DNA of 55,678 nucleotides from Arachnia propionica (GCA_002748325.1 PDSD01000022.1:1-55678); one strand, 5' to 3'. Positions 8,762-18,200 are shown, counted from the stretch's first letter. Notes: generated by a model from the sequence alone, not told the origin. A program made the numbers and translations.

Positions 8762-10349
8762 TGACCAGTTGCAGACTGTCCGGCAGTCCCTCTACTTCGC
8801 TACGCGGCTGAAGTATGCGCTGCTGTCGCTGGGCAGCGGGCTGTTGTTGGGGCTCGGCTTTGCTCCGCTGGGCTGGTGGCCAGCCACGATTCTCGGCATC
8901 GCGTTGTTCATCCGGGCCCTCAACACTGTCTTTTGGCGACGTGCCGCCTGGCGCGGCTATCTCGCCGGTGTGGGACTCAACCTAGTGACGCTCAGCTGGG
9001 TAGGGGTGCTGGGCAGTTTTGTCGCCGTTGGGCTCATTGCGGTGATGTCACTGTGGTTTGCGGCTTTCGGGATTCTGGTCTCGCTGCTGCGCCAGGTGCG
9101 AGCCTGGCCGTTGCTGATTCCGGCCGGGTGGGTGAGTCTCGAATTTGCGATGAGTCACGTGCCGTTTGGTGGTTTCCCCTGGAACCGCCTGGCCTACACC
9201 GCCGTCGATCAGCCGTTGTCTGGCTGGTTCTCGCTGATCGGCGCGACCGGTGTTAGCTTCCTGGTTGCGCTGTGCGGTTCCCTACTGTTGCTAGTGATCG
9301 AGCGACGCTATAGCCGCCGCCGGTGGGCTTACGGCGGCGTGCTGGCGGTGCTGCTATTAGGCTCCGGGGCGCTGCATTGGCTGCCCGCCGAGCCTGCTGG
9401 GGAGATGCTGAGCGTCGGTTTCATCCAGGGAGGGGTCAATCGGGCGGAGAAGGGCACCGCCACCTATGCCCGTTCGGTCACCGGCAATGCGCTGAGCGAA
9501 ACTGTTTTTTTGCTGGCGCATGCTCGCACCTCCGGCGCGCCCGACTTGGATTTCGTGGTGTGGCCCGAAAACGCCACCGACACCGATCCCAACACTGATC
9601 CCCGCGCTCATGGGGTCGTTGCAGCGGCCGTTCGCATCACCCAAGTACCCATTCTGGTGGGTGCTGTAACCGAGGGACCGCTGCCGGACACTAGGCAGAC
9701 CACCGGGATTTGGTGGGATCCCGTCACTGGCCCAGGCGACGTTTACCACAAGCGCAACCTGGTGCCCTTTGGTGAGTGGATTCCGTTCCGCGACTTCTTG
9801 TTGCCGAGGTTCCCGATCCTGCGGCAGATCGGGCGGCAATCGATCCCGGGGGAGGGGCCTGGGGTGATGGCGGCACCGCTCGAGGGCCTGCCCGACCTGA
9901 AACTGGGCAACGTGATTTGTTTCGAGTTGGCCTGGGACGAAACCGTCTACGACACGGTTCGCTACGGCGGCCAGGTGTTGGTGTCCCAAAGCAATACCAA
10001 CACCTACATCGGCACCGGCGAATCGCCGCAGCAGCTCGTGATGAACCGGGTGCGCGCCATGGAGCTGGGCAGAGAATTTGTCGCCGTCACATTGAACGGC
10101 CGCTCGGGACTAATCGATACGCATGGTCGGGTAATGCAGCCAACGCAGGAGTTCACCGCCGCCAGCCGGATAGTGCAAGTGGGCCTTCGCAGCAACGTCA
10201 ACTTGCCGGTGCTGATGGGGCCCTGGCCTAGCTATGTCGCCACCCTGGTCTGGGTGGTGGCCCTCGTTTGGTTAGCTTTGCGGCGCTGGGCAGCCGCTAG
10301 GCTGTGGGCATTAGTGCGGAGAGGCAGGTCAGCTAATGAGCCTGGATAG
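8751..10349 (+). CDS. lnt: Apolipoprotein N-acyltransferase (Lnt)
   Basis: Membrane enzyme that adds the third acyl chain to lipoproteins. About 532 residues, with an N-terminal membrane domain followed by a nitrilase/CN-hydrolase domain. The Glu-Lys-Cys catalytic set is visible in VWPENATD, KRNLVPFGEW and NVICFELAWDE. The ATG at 8751 is preferred because AGGG lies six bases upstream; an in-frame ATG at 8733 has no ribosome-binding site. It overlaps the end of metW and the start of ppm1. In mycobacteria Lnt and Ppm1 are encoded together or fused, which supports both calls. Confidence 0.93.
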   Translation: MLTSDQLQTVRQSLYFATRLKYALLSLGSGLLLGLGFAPLGWWPATILGIALFIRALNTVFWRRAAWRGYLAGVGLNLVTLSWVGVLGSFVAVGLIAVMSLWFAAFGILVSLLRQVRAWPLLIPAGWVSLEFAMSHVPFGGFPWNRLAYTAVDQPLSGWFSLIGATGVSFLVALCGSLLLLVIERRYSRRRWAYGGVLAVLLLGSGALHWLPAEPAGEMLSVGFIQGGVNRAEKGTATYARSVTGNALSETVFLLAHARTSGAPDLDFVVWPENATDTDPNTDPRAHGVVAAAVRITQVPILVGAVTEGPLPDTRQTTGIWWDPVTGPGDVYHKRNLVPFGEWIPFRDFLLPRFPILRQIGRQSIPGEGPGVMAAPLEGLPDLKLGNVICFELAWDETVYDTVRYGGQVLVSQSNTNTYIGTGESPQQLVMNRVRAMELGREFVAVTLNGRSGLIDTHGRVMQPTQEFTAASRIVQVGLRSNVNLPVLMGPWPSYVATLVWVVALVWLALRRWAAARLWALVRRGRSANEPG

Positions 10350-11106
10350 GATCTTGGTCATTGTTCCCACCTACAACGAGGCGGAGAACATTGAGTCGAT
10401 CGTCGCTCGGATTCGAGACAGCGTGCCTACCGCGCACGTGCTGATCGCAGATGATAACTCACCAGACGGCACCGGCGACCTGGCTGACGCCATCGCCGCC
10501 GACGACGACTGCGTCCACGTCTTGCACCGTCCCGGCAAACAGGGCCTGGGCGCCGCCTATCTCGCCGGGTTCGACTGGGGCTTGGCACGCAACTACGACG
10601 TGTTAGTAGAACACGACGCCGACGGCTCGCACCTACCCGAACAATTGCCGCGGCTGCTGAGCGCACTGGCTGAGGCCGACATGGTCAAAGGCTCCCGCTG
10701 GATTCCCGGCGGCAAGGTGGTGAACTGGCCTAAGTCTCGTCAGCTGCTATCACGTGGCGGCAGCTTGTGGGTGCAGTTCTGGTTGGGCATCCCGGTCCGC
10801 GACTCAACCGGCGGGCTGAACGCATTTCGGGCATCGACGCTGCGCGCGATCGACCTGGCCTCGGTGGACTCGGCCGGTTATGTTTTTCAAATCGACCTTA
10901 CTTGGCGCACGTTGCAGCGCGGGCTGCGGGTTCGGGAGGTGCCAATCACTTTCGTAGAACGCGAACACGGCGCATCCAAGATGAATCGTGGCATCGTGGT
11001 CGAGGCACTGCTACAAACTGCCCGCTGGGGCATTCGTCATCGGTTGGGCCAGGTTCGTGACCTGATCCGGAAGCTAGTCGGCAAGCCGCGCCGCGCTGCC
11101 GATTAG
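10336..11106 (+). CDS. ppm1: Polyprenol monophosphomannose synthase (Ppm1)
   Basis: Family 2 glycosyltransferase that makes polyprenyl-phosphate mannose, the donor for lipoglycan and protein mannosylation. 256 residues. VPTYNEAENIE, DDNSPDGTGDLA and EHDADGSHLPEQ are the nucleotide-sugar and metal motifs of dolichol-phosphate mannosyltransferases. No C-terminal membrane domain is present; the membrane part may be supplied by the neighbouring Lnt, as in mycobacteria. The start overlaps lnt by 14 bases; the stop overlaps the convergent rbpA stop by four bases. Confidence 0.93.
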   Translation: MSLDRILVIVPTYNEAENIESIVARIRDSVPTAHVLIADDNSPDGTGDLADAIAADDDCVHVLHRPGKQGLGAAYLAGFDWGLARNYDVLVEHDADGSHLPEQLPRLLSALAEADMVKGSRWIPGGKVVNWPKSRQLLSRGGSLWVQFWLGIPVRDSTGGLNAFRASTLRAIDLASVDSAGYVFQIDLTWRTLQRGLRVREVPITFVEREHGASKMNRGIVVEALLQTARWGIRHRLGQVRDLIRKLVGKPRRAAD

Positions 11107-11438
11107 TCCTCGGTTTCCCGCAGCTTCGCCAGTTGCTCTTCCAGGATCTCTTCTAGTTCGGGGATGGAGCGTCGCTCGCGCAGCATATCCCAGTGGGTGC
11201 GCACCGGTTTGGCCGGCTTTTCCTCACCTACGACGCCGTCCGAACGAACCGAGATTGCGCCGCACCATTTGCATTCCCATTGGGTAGGCAGTTCAGCTTC
11301 CTGGGAGAAGACCACCTCAAAGCGATGGCCATTGGGGCATTCGAACCCGATACTGCGTCGATCGGCGAATTCGATACCTTGCTCGTCTTCTAGACTCTTG
11401 GATCCCAGACCAGATCCGCGTAACCCCTGACTACCCAT
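11103..11438 (-). CDS. rbpA: RNA polymerase-binding protein RbpA
   Basis: Actinobacterial general transcription factor that binds RNA polymerase and the principal sigma factor. 111 residues, the same size as the M. tuberculosis protein. The core has FECPNGHRFEVVF and WECKWCG; the sigma-interacting C-terminus RTHWDMLRERRSIPELEEIL is near canonical. The ATG at 11438 was chosen over one nine codons upstream because GAGGGGG sits at the right distance and family homology begins there. It stands alone, convergent with ppm1. Confidence 0.95.
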   Translation of the reverse strand: MGSQGLRGSGLGSKSLEDEQGIEFADRRSIGFECPNGHRFEVVFSQEAELPTQWECKWCGAISVRSDGVVGEEKPAKPVRTHWDMLRERRSIPELEEILEEQLAKLRETED

Positions 11439-11489
11439 GGCCGCCCCCTCACCTAAAGCGTTCACATGTGCTAACGATTGAAACCCGGT

Positions 11490-12275
11490 TTAGGTTCCTT
11501 GTCGAGTAGACCACATCCCACGTGACTGCAGTACGTCTCGCAACAAATCGGGCCGGTCTGTGAATATTCCATCGACCCCCCAATCAATAAGTTCATGCAT
11601 CACTTCCGGGTTGTCGATGGTCCACACGTGGATCTTGCGATTCGCTCGATGAACGGTCTTCACAATTTGTGGGGTGACCAACCGGATCGGGATGCCGCCG
11701 ACGGTCGCGGTCATCGGCACCTGGAAAACATCTCCTCGGGCCCTAGTGATGGGCACACAACAAGTTGGCAGTACCGCAACGCCCCTAGTCGACACTGCCG
11801 TCGCTACTTCTGGCAGCAGCTTGCGAAAGCGTCTGATCCGTGCGGTGGCGAAAGATCCCACACAGACTCGATGTTGGGCGCCGTGCCGCTTGATTTCGGC
11901 GGCGAACGGAGCGACCACATCGTCGGCCTTCAGATCTACATTGAAATTGGCTGTCGGGAATGCTTCAAGCAATTCGGCGAACGTCGCGATTGATTCCCGG
12001 CCGCCCACGCGTAGCCGCTTGATCTCGGCCAGCGTCAGATCGGCGAGTTTGCCAGGAGTTTCCGTCATTCGCCACAACACGGTGTCGTGAAACGCAACCA
12101 CGTGGCCGTCTTTGGTGGCGTGGACGTCGGTTTCGAGATAGCGATAGCCGAGCTTTACCGCGTTTTCAAAAGCAGTGATGGTGTTCTCAATACCAAGGTT
12201 TGCAGGCAACCGTGCACCACCGCGGTGCGCCAACGCGATGAACCGCGGCTCAAGAAAGCGACTAGCTGTCGGCAT
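11490..12275 (-). CDS. Glycerophosphodiester phosphodiesterase
   Basis: GDPD-family TIM-barrel hydrolase of 261 residues that releases glycerol-3-phosphate from glycerophosphodiesters. Motifs LAHRGG near residue 15, ENTITAF and LETDVHATKDGHVVAFHD carry the metal and catalytic residues (two His, two Glu, one Asp). No signal peptide is seen, so it is probably cytoplasmic. The ATG at 12275 directly precedes the conserved domain. The -10-like CATAAT seven bases upstream suggests a leaderless mRNA. Confidence 0.92.
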   Translation of the reverse strand: MPTASRFLEPRFIALAHRGGARLPANLGIENTITAFENAVKLGYRYLETDVHATKDGHVVAFHDTVLWRMTETPGKLADLTLAEIKRLRVGGRESIATFAELLEAFPTANFNVDLKADDVVAPFAAEIKRHGAQHRVCVGSFATARIRRFRKLLPEVATAVSTRGVAVLPTCCVPITRARGDVFQVPMTATVGGIPIRLVTPQIVKTVHRANRKIHVWTIDNPEVMHELIDWGVDGIFTDRPDLLRDVLQSRGMWSTRQGT

Positions 12276-12348
12276 ACGGGTAATTATGCTCCTTTCACAG
12301 ACCAATCACCGAATGGCGCGCATAACTTGTACGTGCAAAACTGGCGCA

Positions 12349-13049
12349 ATGCACAACGTCTTATCGATTCAGTCTGCCGTGGCCTACGGACACGCTGGTA
12401 ACAGCGCTGCCGTCTTCCCGATGCAACGGGCCGGGGTGAACGTCTGGCCGGTGTACACGGTTAACTTTTCCAACCACACCGGCTACGGCGCGTGGCGGGG
12501 CCCAATGATCTCGGCGCAGGATGTCGGCGAGGTGGTGCAGGGAATCGACGACTTGGGCATGCTGGCAACCGCTGACGCGGTGCTCACCGGCTACTTGGGC
12601 TCGGCCGAGGTAGGCAACGCGATCTTGGCGGCCGCCAAGACAGTGAAGACCCGAAACCCGGCAGCACTGTTCTGCGCGGATCCGGTGATGGGCGACGTGG
12701 ATCGCGGCTTCTATGCCCGACCGGGAATCCCGGAGTTCATGCGCGATGAGCTAGTCGGCAAGGCAGACATCATGACTCCCAATTTGTTCGAGCTGGAGTT
12801 CCTGACCGGTCGGGCTACGACCAGCCTGGCCGACGTGCAGGCCAGCGTGGCCGAGCTGCGCGCAGCCGGGCCCAAGACGGTGCTGGTGACATCGGTGGTG
12901 GCCAGCGACGTGCCGCAAGACAAGATGTGGATGCTGGCAGTCGACGATGACGGCAGTTGGCTGGTGGAGACCAAGAGCTTGCCCTAGTAGAGGCGCAGGA
13001 ACACATCGTCTCGCCTGGCTACCGGTTCGAGGCAAGCAAGGTTTCCTAG
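12349..13049 (+). pseudogene. pdxY: Pyridoxal kinase PdxY, internally deleted and frameshifted
   Basis: The first frame reads a clear PdxY start (VLSIQSAVAYGHAGNSAAVFP and HTGYGAWRGP) for 212 residues and stops at 12985-12987. Family members have about 285 residues. The end of the family is still readable in another frame from 12984 to the stop at 13047-13049: LVEAQEHIVSPGYRFEASKV, matching the usual PdxY C-terminus. Roughly 55 residues between the parts are gone, including the glycine-rich GxGD loop with the catalytic aspartate. A functional kinase is therefore unlikely, unless the deletion is an assembly error. The remnant stop overlaps the murA stop by four bases. Confidence 0.85.
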
Positions 13050-14578
13050 TCGACGTCGCCCCAAGAAACCTCGATCTTGGCACCGAGACGGTTGAGCCGC
13101 TGCGGCAGGTCTTCATAGCCCCGGTTGATGACGTAGACGTCGCGCAGCGTGGTGGTGCCGCGGGCAGCGAGCGCGCCGATCAGCAAGCAGACCGCTGGGC
13201 GCAGCGCCGGGGGAGTGGTGATGATGTTGGCCCGCAGATTCGTCGGCCCGATGATCATCACCCGATGCGCGTCCATGATGGCGACGTTGGCACCTAGCTC
13301 TTCGAGCTTTTTGAGATGGATCGCCCGGTTGTCGTAGACCCAGTCGTAGATAACCGAACGGCCAGTCGCCGTGGCACCAATAACGGCGAAAAACGGCAGG
13401 TTGTCGATATTGAGTCCCGGGAACGGCATGGGATGAATCTTGTCTAGCGGGGCTCGCAACTCGCTGGGCAGCACGGTCACGTCGACCAGCCTGGTCCGAC
13501 CGTTGTGGCTGACGTATTCGGGGGAGAGTTCCATGCGCTGTCCCATTTCTTCCAGCACGGCAAACTCCACTTCAAGGAACTCAATAGGGCAGCGGCGCAC
13601 TGTCATCTCGGAATCGGTCACGATTCCGGCGGTCAGCAAGCTCATCGCCTCGATGGGGTCCTCGGAAATCTCATATTCGACGTCGGCTTCGATATCCGCC
13701 AAACCTTGGATGCGCAACGTGGTGGTGCCGATGCCGTCGATCTTGACGCCAAGCTTCTCCAGGAAGAAGCACAAATCCTGCACCATGTAGTTGCCTGAAG
13801 CATTGCGCAGCACCGTAAGGCCGGGAGTCCTGGCGGCCGCCATGATGGCGTTCTCAGTGACCGTGTCACCGCGTTCGACGAGCGTAATGTTTCGCTGGGT
13901 AGCCGCCACCGGCTGGACATTTGCCTGATAGCGCTCTTCGTGAGCCGTTACCGACAGGCCGAGCTTGCGCAGCGCCGACAGGTGCGGCTGCACCGTGCGG
14001 GCACCGAGGTCGCAGCCGCCAGCGTAAGGCAGGTTGAAGCTGTCGAACTCGTGCATCAGCGGCCCCAGGAACATCAGGATGCTCCGGGTGCGCCTCGCTG
14101 CCCGCTGATCTATGTCTTGTGGGCGCAGCTGACCACCGCGACGCAACTGAATATCCTTGCCGTCTCGAGTCCAGGTCAGCTCCATCCCGATGGACTCCAA
14201 AACCTCCAGGATCCGGTCGACCTCTTCAATCCGCGCGATACCGCGCAACACGGTGGTACCGCGGTTGAGCAGGCTGGCGCACAGCAATGCCACAGCTGCG
14301 TTTTTAGAGCTACGAACATCTATCTCACCGCTGAGCTTAGTGGGCCCCGTAATGAGGTAGTTCATTTTGCTGTTGGAGATACTGCGCAGCTCCGGCAGAT
14401 CTAGCACTTCAGCGATTCGCGAAATCAGTTGCACCGACAGGTTTTGGTTACCTTGTTCGATGCGTTCCACCGTTGTAGCGGCGGCCCCAACAGCCGTAGC
14501 CAGCTGCAATTGGCTGAGGCCTGCCGCGCCTCGAGCGTCGCGAATGATGGAGCCGATGTCACTGCCGGTCAAGATCAT
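13046..14578 (-). CDS. MurA-like UDP-GlcNAc enolpyruvyl transferase with N-terminal helix-turn-helix
   Basis: 510 residues. Residues about 6-62 form an XRE-type helix-turn-helix ([24 protein letters not shown]). From residue 73 the protein is an EPSP/MurA-fold enolpyruvyl transferase. The MurA Lys-Asn pair is at 92-93 ([12 protein letters not shown]), the fosfomycin-target cysteine is at about 189 ([10 protein letters not shown]), and arginines in DNRA, PALRPAV and INRGYEDL are kept. It differs from ordinary MurA in the usual NAAREPE segment, here [11 protein letters not shown], so substrate may differ. It would act in the first committed step of peptidoglycan synthesis or be a regulatory paralogue. 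The start is possibly leaderless. Confidence 0.85.
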   Translation of the reverse strand: MILTGSDIGSIIRDARGAAGLSQLQLATAVGAAATTVERIEQGNQNLSVQLISRIAEVLDLPELRSISNSKMNYLITGPTKLSGEIDVRSSKNAAVALLCASLLNRGTTVLRGIARIEEVDRILEVLESIGMELTWTRDGKDIQLRRGGQLRPQDIDQRAARRTRSILMFLGPLMHEFDSFNLPYAGGCDLGARTVQPHLSALRKLGLSVTAHEERYQANVQPVAATQRNITLVERGDTVTENAIMAAARTPGLTVLRNASGNYMVQDLCFFLEKLGVKIDGIGTTTLRIQGLADIEADVEYEISEDPIEAMSLLTAGIVTDSEMTVRRCPIEFLEVEFAVLEEMGQRMELSPEYVSHNGRTRLVDVTVLPSELRAPLDKIHPMPFPGLNIDNLPFFAVIGATATGRSVIYDWVYDNRAIHLKKLEELGANVAIMDAHRVMIIGPTNLRANIITTPPALRPAVCLLIGALAARGTTTLRDVYVINRGYEDLPQRLNRLGAKIEVSWGDVD

Positions 14579-14584
14579 TTCGTC

Positions 14585-14590
14585 AGTCTA
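14585..14590 (-). promoter_or_regulatory. Candidate -10 box for the HTH-MurA gene (leaderless)
   Basis: The minus strand reads TAGACT, then six bases, then the ATG at 14578. A transcript started at the normal distance from this box would begin at the start codon itself. No Shine-Dalgarno sequence precedes the ATG. The -35 position is poor, so this is a tentative call. Confidence 0.35.
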
Positions 14591-14646
14591 TCCCGACACT
14601 TGCTAAGCATTCTCACGAGGCCGGTGGACACACTACGATGGGATGC

Positions 14647-16044
14647 ATGAGCCATGACTTTGACGTTCTTGTTCTCGGAGCCGGACCTGGCGGTTATGTC
14701 GCAGCGATCCGGGCCGCCCAGTTGGGTCTTCGGACCGCGATAGTGGAAAAGGAATACTGGGGCGGGGTTTGCCTAAACGTCGGCTGTATCCCAACCAAGT
14801 CGCTGCTACGAAACGCGGAACTGGTCTCGCTGCTACGCAACGAAGCTGCGGACTTTGGCATCAGCGGGGAGTTCAGCTACGACTACGCCAAGGCGCACAG
14901 TCGCAGCCGCGCAGTTTCCGAGCGGATGACCAAGGGCATCCACTTCTTGATGAAGAAGAACAAGATCACGCAGCTGCACGGCTGGGGGACCTTCGTCGAC
15001 GCCAATACCGTGCAGGTCGATAACAACGGTGCTGTCACCACGCACACCTTCGCCTCGGCGATCATTGCCGCTGGGGCGACCACCAAGATGCTGCCCGGCA
15101 CTAGCGTTAGCCAGAATGTCGTCACCTACAAGGAGCAGATCCTGGCCGATCAGGTGCCAGGTTCCATAATCATCGGCGGTTCTGGCGCGATCGGCACCGA
15201 GTTCGCCTACGTGCTTCGTAGCTACGGTGCAGATGTGACCATTGTGGAGTACCTGGATCGAATCGTCCCGACCGAGGATCCGGAGATCTCGGCCGAGCTG
15301 GCGAAGGCCTACAAAAAGCTGGGCATCAAGCTCATGACCGCCACCAAGGTCGAAGAAATTGTCGACACCGGCGCTGGGGTTCGGGTCACGATTAGCCCGG
15401 CTAGCGGGGGAGAGCAGCAACTGCTCGAGGCCGACCGGTTCTTGTCGGCGGTCGGCTTTGCACCTCGCGTCGAGGGCTACGGCCTGGAACGGCTGGGAGT
15501 CGCGCTCAGCGAGCGCGGCGCGATCGCGATTGACGAGCATATGCGCACCAATGTTGGGCATATTTATGCCATCGGTGACTGCACCGGCAAGTTGATGCTG
15601 GCGCACACCGCTGAGGCCCAAGGCATTGTCGCTGCGGAAACGATAGCTGGCGTCGAAACCCGGGAAATCAACTACGACATGATTCCGCGAGCGACCTATT
15701 CGCAGCCACAGATCGCGTCGTTCGGCTACACCGAACAGCAGGCCAAGGATCACGGTTTCGATCCGGTGGTCGCCAAGTTCCCGTTCGCCGCCAACGGCAA
15801 AGCCTGGGGCCTGGGCCATGCGACTGGCTTCGTCAAGATCGTTGCTGACCGGCGTTACAACGAGATTCTTGGCGCGCATATGATCGGCCCGGATGTCACC
15901 GAGTTGTTGCCGGAGCTGACGTTGGCGCAGGCGTTCGATCTGACCGCTGAAGAGGTCGGAGCAAATATCCATGCGCATCCGACGTTGTCGGAAGCGATGT
16001 TGGAGGCGGCCCACGGCATCGCCGGCCACATGATCAACTACTAG
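14647..16044 (+). CDS. lpd: Dihydrolipoyl dehydrogenase
   Basis: FAD- and NAD-dependent disulfide oxidoreductase, the E3 component of 2-oxoacid dehydrogenase complexes, 465 residues. It has the FAD motif [17 protein letters not shown], the redox disulfide motif [16 protein letters not shown], the NAD motif [20 protein letters not shown] and the C-terminal His-Glu pair in [16 protein letters not shown]. The ATG at 14647 matches the family N-terminus; an ATG three codons upstream is also in frame. It is a single gene divergent from the HTH-MurA gene. Confidence 0.96.
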   Translation: MSHDFDVLVLGAGPGGYVAAIRAAQLGLRTAIVEKEYWGGVCLNVGCIPTKSLLRNAELVSLLRNEAADFGISGEFSYDYAKAHSRSRAVSERMTKGIHFLMKKNKITQLHGWGTFVDANTVQVDNNGAVTTHTFASAIIAAGATTKMLPGTSVSQNVVTYKEQILADQVPGSIIIGGSGAIGTEFAYVLRSYGADVTIVEYLDRIVPTEDPEISAELAKAYKKLGIKLMTATKVEEIVDTGAGVRVTISPASGGEQQLLEADRFLSAVGFAPRVEGYGLERLGVALSERGAIAIDEHMRTNVGHIYAIGDCTGKLMLAHTAEAQGIVAAETIAGVETREINYDMIPRATYSQPQIASFGYTEQQAKDHGFDPVVAKFPFAANGKAWGLGHATGFVKIVADRRYNEILGAHMIGPDVTELLPELTLAQAFDLTAEEVGANIHAHPTLSEAMLEAAHGIAGHMINY

Positions 16045-16168
16045 CGCCACGCGTTGTTAGTTGTCCGATAATCAGCATTATGTCACTTTATGGTTTGTTG
16101 CGCTGCCCTATCGCAGCGCCACACACTTGTGCCGTTGTAGTTAACCGCAGCCCTCTTGGTAAGAAATC

Positions 16169-16801
16169 ATGACCGATCCCTTATTCGATTCCCAGCCGCA
16201 GCCGCCAGCACCCATGCCAAATTATGGGCAGGTTGGCCACAGTTATGCCCAGCAACCCAGCTATGGCCAGCAACCACAGCCGAGCTACTACGGCTCCCAG
16301 CCCAGCTACGGCTGGCAGGACAGTTTTGCCCAGCCACATAATCTCGGCCAGCCGTATCCGGGCTATGGCCAACAGCCGGGCTACTACCAACCAAACCCCG
16401 GACAGTTCCAGCCCGGTTACGGCCAACTCCAACCCGCCGGCTATGCCCAGCGACCCGTGTATGGCCAATACACCATGCCCGGCAGCAATTTAGCGTTGAA
16501 CTACTGGCTCAGCGCCCTGTTCGGCTGGCTACCAGCCTTGATCTTTTACCTGGTCGACAAGGACAAGGCACCGCTACTTGACTACCACATCAAGGAAAAC
16601 TTGAACTTCCAACTAACCCGGCTGCTAGTGATCATGGTCACGTATATCTTGGGAATAGTTACCTTGGTGCTGCTGTTGGCGGTCTTCGTGGTCGTTATCG
16701 GCGCGTTCGTGATAGCGGTTATCGCCGCAATCAACGGGCCACGGGAATTTGCCGCCGGCCGCCCTTACCGCATTCCGCTGACAATCCGCTTCATCAAATA
16801 G
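16169..16801 (+). CDS. DUF4870 membrane protein with Q/P/G/Y-rich N-terminus (copy 1)
   Basis: 210 residues. About the first 100 are low-complexity and rich in Gln, Pro, Gly and Tyr, with loose YGQQP-type repeats. The remainder is a DUF4870 domain with three hydrophobic segments, a charged loop ([19 protein letters not shown]) and a conserved end, [17 protein letters not shown]. Function is unknown; the tail is presumably cytoplasmic. The next gene is a close relative with the same design, so the pair looks like a tandem duplication. Only a weak ribosome-binding site precedes the ATG. Confidence 0.85.
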   Translation: MTDPLFDSQPQPPAPMPNYGQVGHSYAQQPSYGQQPQPSYYGSQPSYGWQDSFAQPHNLGQPYPGYGQQPGYYQPNPGQFQPGYGQLQPAGYAQRPVYGQYTMPGSNLALNYWLSALFGWLPALIFYLVDKDKAPLLDYHIKENLNFQLTRLLVIMVTYILGIVTLVLLLAVFVVVIGAFVIAVIAAINGPREFAAGRPYRIPLTIRFIK

Positions 16802-16916
16802 CCAGCCCCCCCCCAATTACCTGGAGCGTGGCACCCCAATATGCTCAGGCCAAACCCGCTATCATTGAGTGCGTAACCTACTTGTGTTGAGTAGTGCACA
16901 ACTTGGAAGGAAAACA

Positions 16917-17423
16917 ATGACTGATCCGCAATTCTCCGGTCAGGCCCCCCAACCGAATCCTGGCCAGCAGGCCCCCGGCTATGGTCAGCCGCAGCCCGGC
17001 TACGGTCAGCCGCAACCTGGCTATGGTCAGCCGCAGCCCGGCTACGGCCAGCCAGCTGCCCCCGGCAACAACCTGACCCTGAACTACTGGCTCAGCGCCT
17101 TCTTCGCCTGGATTCCCGCTCTCATCTTCTACTTCGTCGAAAGGGGCAAGTCCCCGCTGCTGGACGATCACCTGAAAGAGGTGCTGAACTTCCAGATCGT
17201 GCGTACCGTGGTCGTGTTGATCGTGCAGTTCTTGCCGTTCGCCTTCATGGTCATCCCGGATCCGAACTTGCTCGCGATAATCGGGCTGATCTTCACGTTG
17301 GCTTGGTGGGCCGTGGTTATCGGCGCCCTCATCATCTCCATCATCGCGGCTGTTAAGGGCCCGAAGGAGTTTGAGGCTGGTCGCGCTTACCGCATCCCGC
17401 TGAACATTCGCCTCATCAAGTAA
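16917..17423 (+). CDS. DUF4870 membrane protein with GYGQPQP repeats (copy 2)
   Basis: 168 residues: a short Pro/Gln/Gly/Tyr-rich tail (residues 1-50) and a DUF4870 domain of three hydrophobic segments ending in FEAGRAYRIPLNIRLIK. The tail includes four near-perfect heptapeptide repeats. The membrane part is clearly homologous to the preceding gene. The ATG at 16917 has a good ribosome-binding site (GGAAGG); a longer in-frame reading upstream has none. Function is unknown. Confidence 0.87.
   Translation: MTDPQFSGQAPQPNPGQQAPGYGQPQPGYGQPQPGYGQPQPGYGQPAAPGNNLTLNYWLSAFFAWIPALIFYFVERGKSPLLDDHLKEVLNFQIVRTVVVLIVQFLPFAFMVIPDPNLLAIIGLIFTLAWWAVVIGALIISIIAAVKGPKEFEAGRAYRIPLNIRLIK
16977..17060 (+). repeat. 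Four tandem 21-base units encoding GYGQPQP-type heptapeptides
   Basis: Units begin at 16977, 16998, 17019 and 17040. The first and third are identical; the second differs at two bases and the fourth at several. They lie in frame in the tail of DUF4870 copy 2, so slippage changes the tail by seven residues without breaking the gene. Confidence 0.93.
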
Positions 17424-17450
17424 CTTCTACCGCCGCGCCTGCGCTCCCTA

Positions 17451-18200
17451 ATGGTTTGGCTCGTTGCGGTTCTGATCGGCTTTGCCATCGGTGCTGTAAT
17501 GGGTTGCCTCGGGGGCGGGGGCGCGGTGCTTGCTGTTCCCGTACTGGTTTATCTCCTCGGCCAAGAACCCGCCGTAGCGGCAACAGGATCACTGCTGATC
17601 GTCACAGGAACGGCGGTTTCCGGCGTCGCCAGCCATTATCGCCACGTCAACTGGCGGGTTGGCCTCAGTTTTGCTGGCATCGGAATCGCCGGTTCCATCG
17701 TCGGCTCGTTGCTTTCACCCCGGGTCTCCCCCACTGTCATGATGGTCAGCTTCGCGGCATTATTGCTGGTTGTTGCGGCCCTGATGATGGTTCGGCCCAG
17801 CCAAGATGATTCACCCGCCGAGATGACGACTTCTCCCCCGCCATTGCGCGTAGGGCTGGCGGCGGTTGCTGTTGGGCTGCTCACCGGATTCTTCGGCGTT
17901 GGCGGCGGGTTCGCGATCGTCCCCGCGTTAACCCTGCTGCTAGGCATGCCAATGGCGGCTGCCATAGCGACATCGATCCTAGTCATTGGCAGCAACGCGC
18001 TGGTAGGGCTCGCCGTACGCGCAGCCGATCAAGGCCTCAACGTCGACTGGCCGGTAATCGGGTTGTTTACTGCCTTCGCGTTGATCGGCAGTTTCTTCGG
18101 CGCCAAGCTGTCTCACCGGCTGCCTGCCAGTGCGCTGCAACGCGGGTTTGCGCTGCTGCTTGTCATCTTGGCGTTGGTGATACTCCTAGTGCGCTACTGA
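17451..18200 (+). CDS. TauE/SafE-family membrane permease
   Basis: 249-residue protein with seven to eight hydrophobic helices in two related halves. The glycine-rich motifs GCLGGGGAVLAVPVL (N-terminal half) and TGFFGVGGGFAIVPAL (C-terminal half) are the signature of the TauE/SafE (DUF81) family, which exports sulfite, sulfoacetate or related anions. Substrate is unknown. It starts 27 bases after the DUF4870 gene and may be co-transcribed. Its stop overlaps the convergent yggS-type gene by seven bases. Confidence 0.88.
   Translation: MVWLVAVLIGFAIGAVMGCLGGGGAVLAVPVLVYLLGQEPAVAATGSLLIVTGTAVSGVASHYRHVNWRVGLSFAGIGIAGSIVGSLLSPRVSPTVMMVSFAALLLVVAALMMVRPSQDDSPAEMTTSPPPLRVGLAAVAVGLLTGFFGVGGGFAIVPALTLLLGMPMAAAIATSILVIGSNALVGLAVRAADQGLNVDWPVIGLFTAFALIGSFFGAKLSHRLPASALQRGFALLLVILALVILLVRY

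Noticed and set aside
12349..12987. PdxY as a complete short enzyme of 212 residues
   Set aside because: The C-terminal end of the family is found 20 codons long in another frame directly after it, so the short length comes from a deletion and not from a natural short form.
14833..16050. Long open frame of about 405 codons on the minus strand opposite lpd
   Set aside because: It is the antisense of a complete, well conserved dihydrolipoyl dehydrogenase; high-GC third positions create long antisense frames. No family motif or ribosome-binding site is seen.
16806..16814. Run of nine C bases after DUF4870 copy 1
   Set aside because: It lies between genes, outside any frame, so a slippage effect on a protein is unlikely; it could also be a sequencing weak spot.
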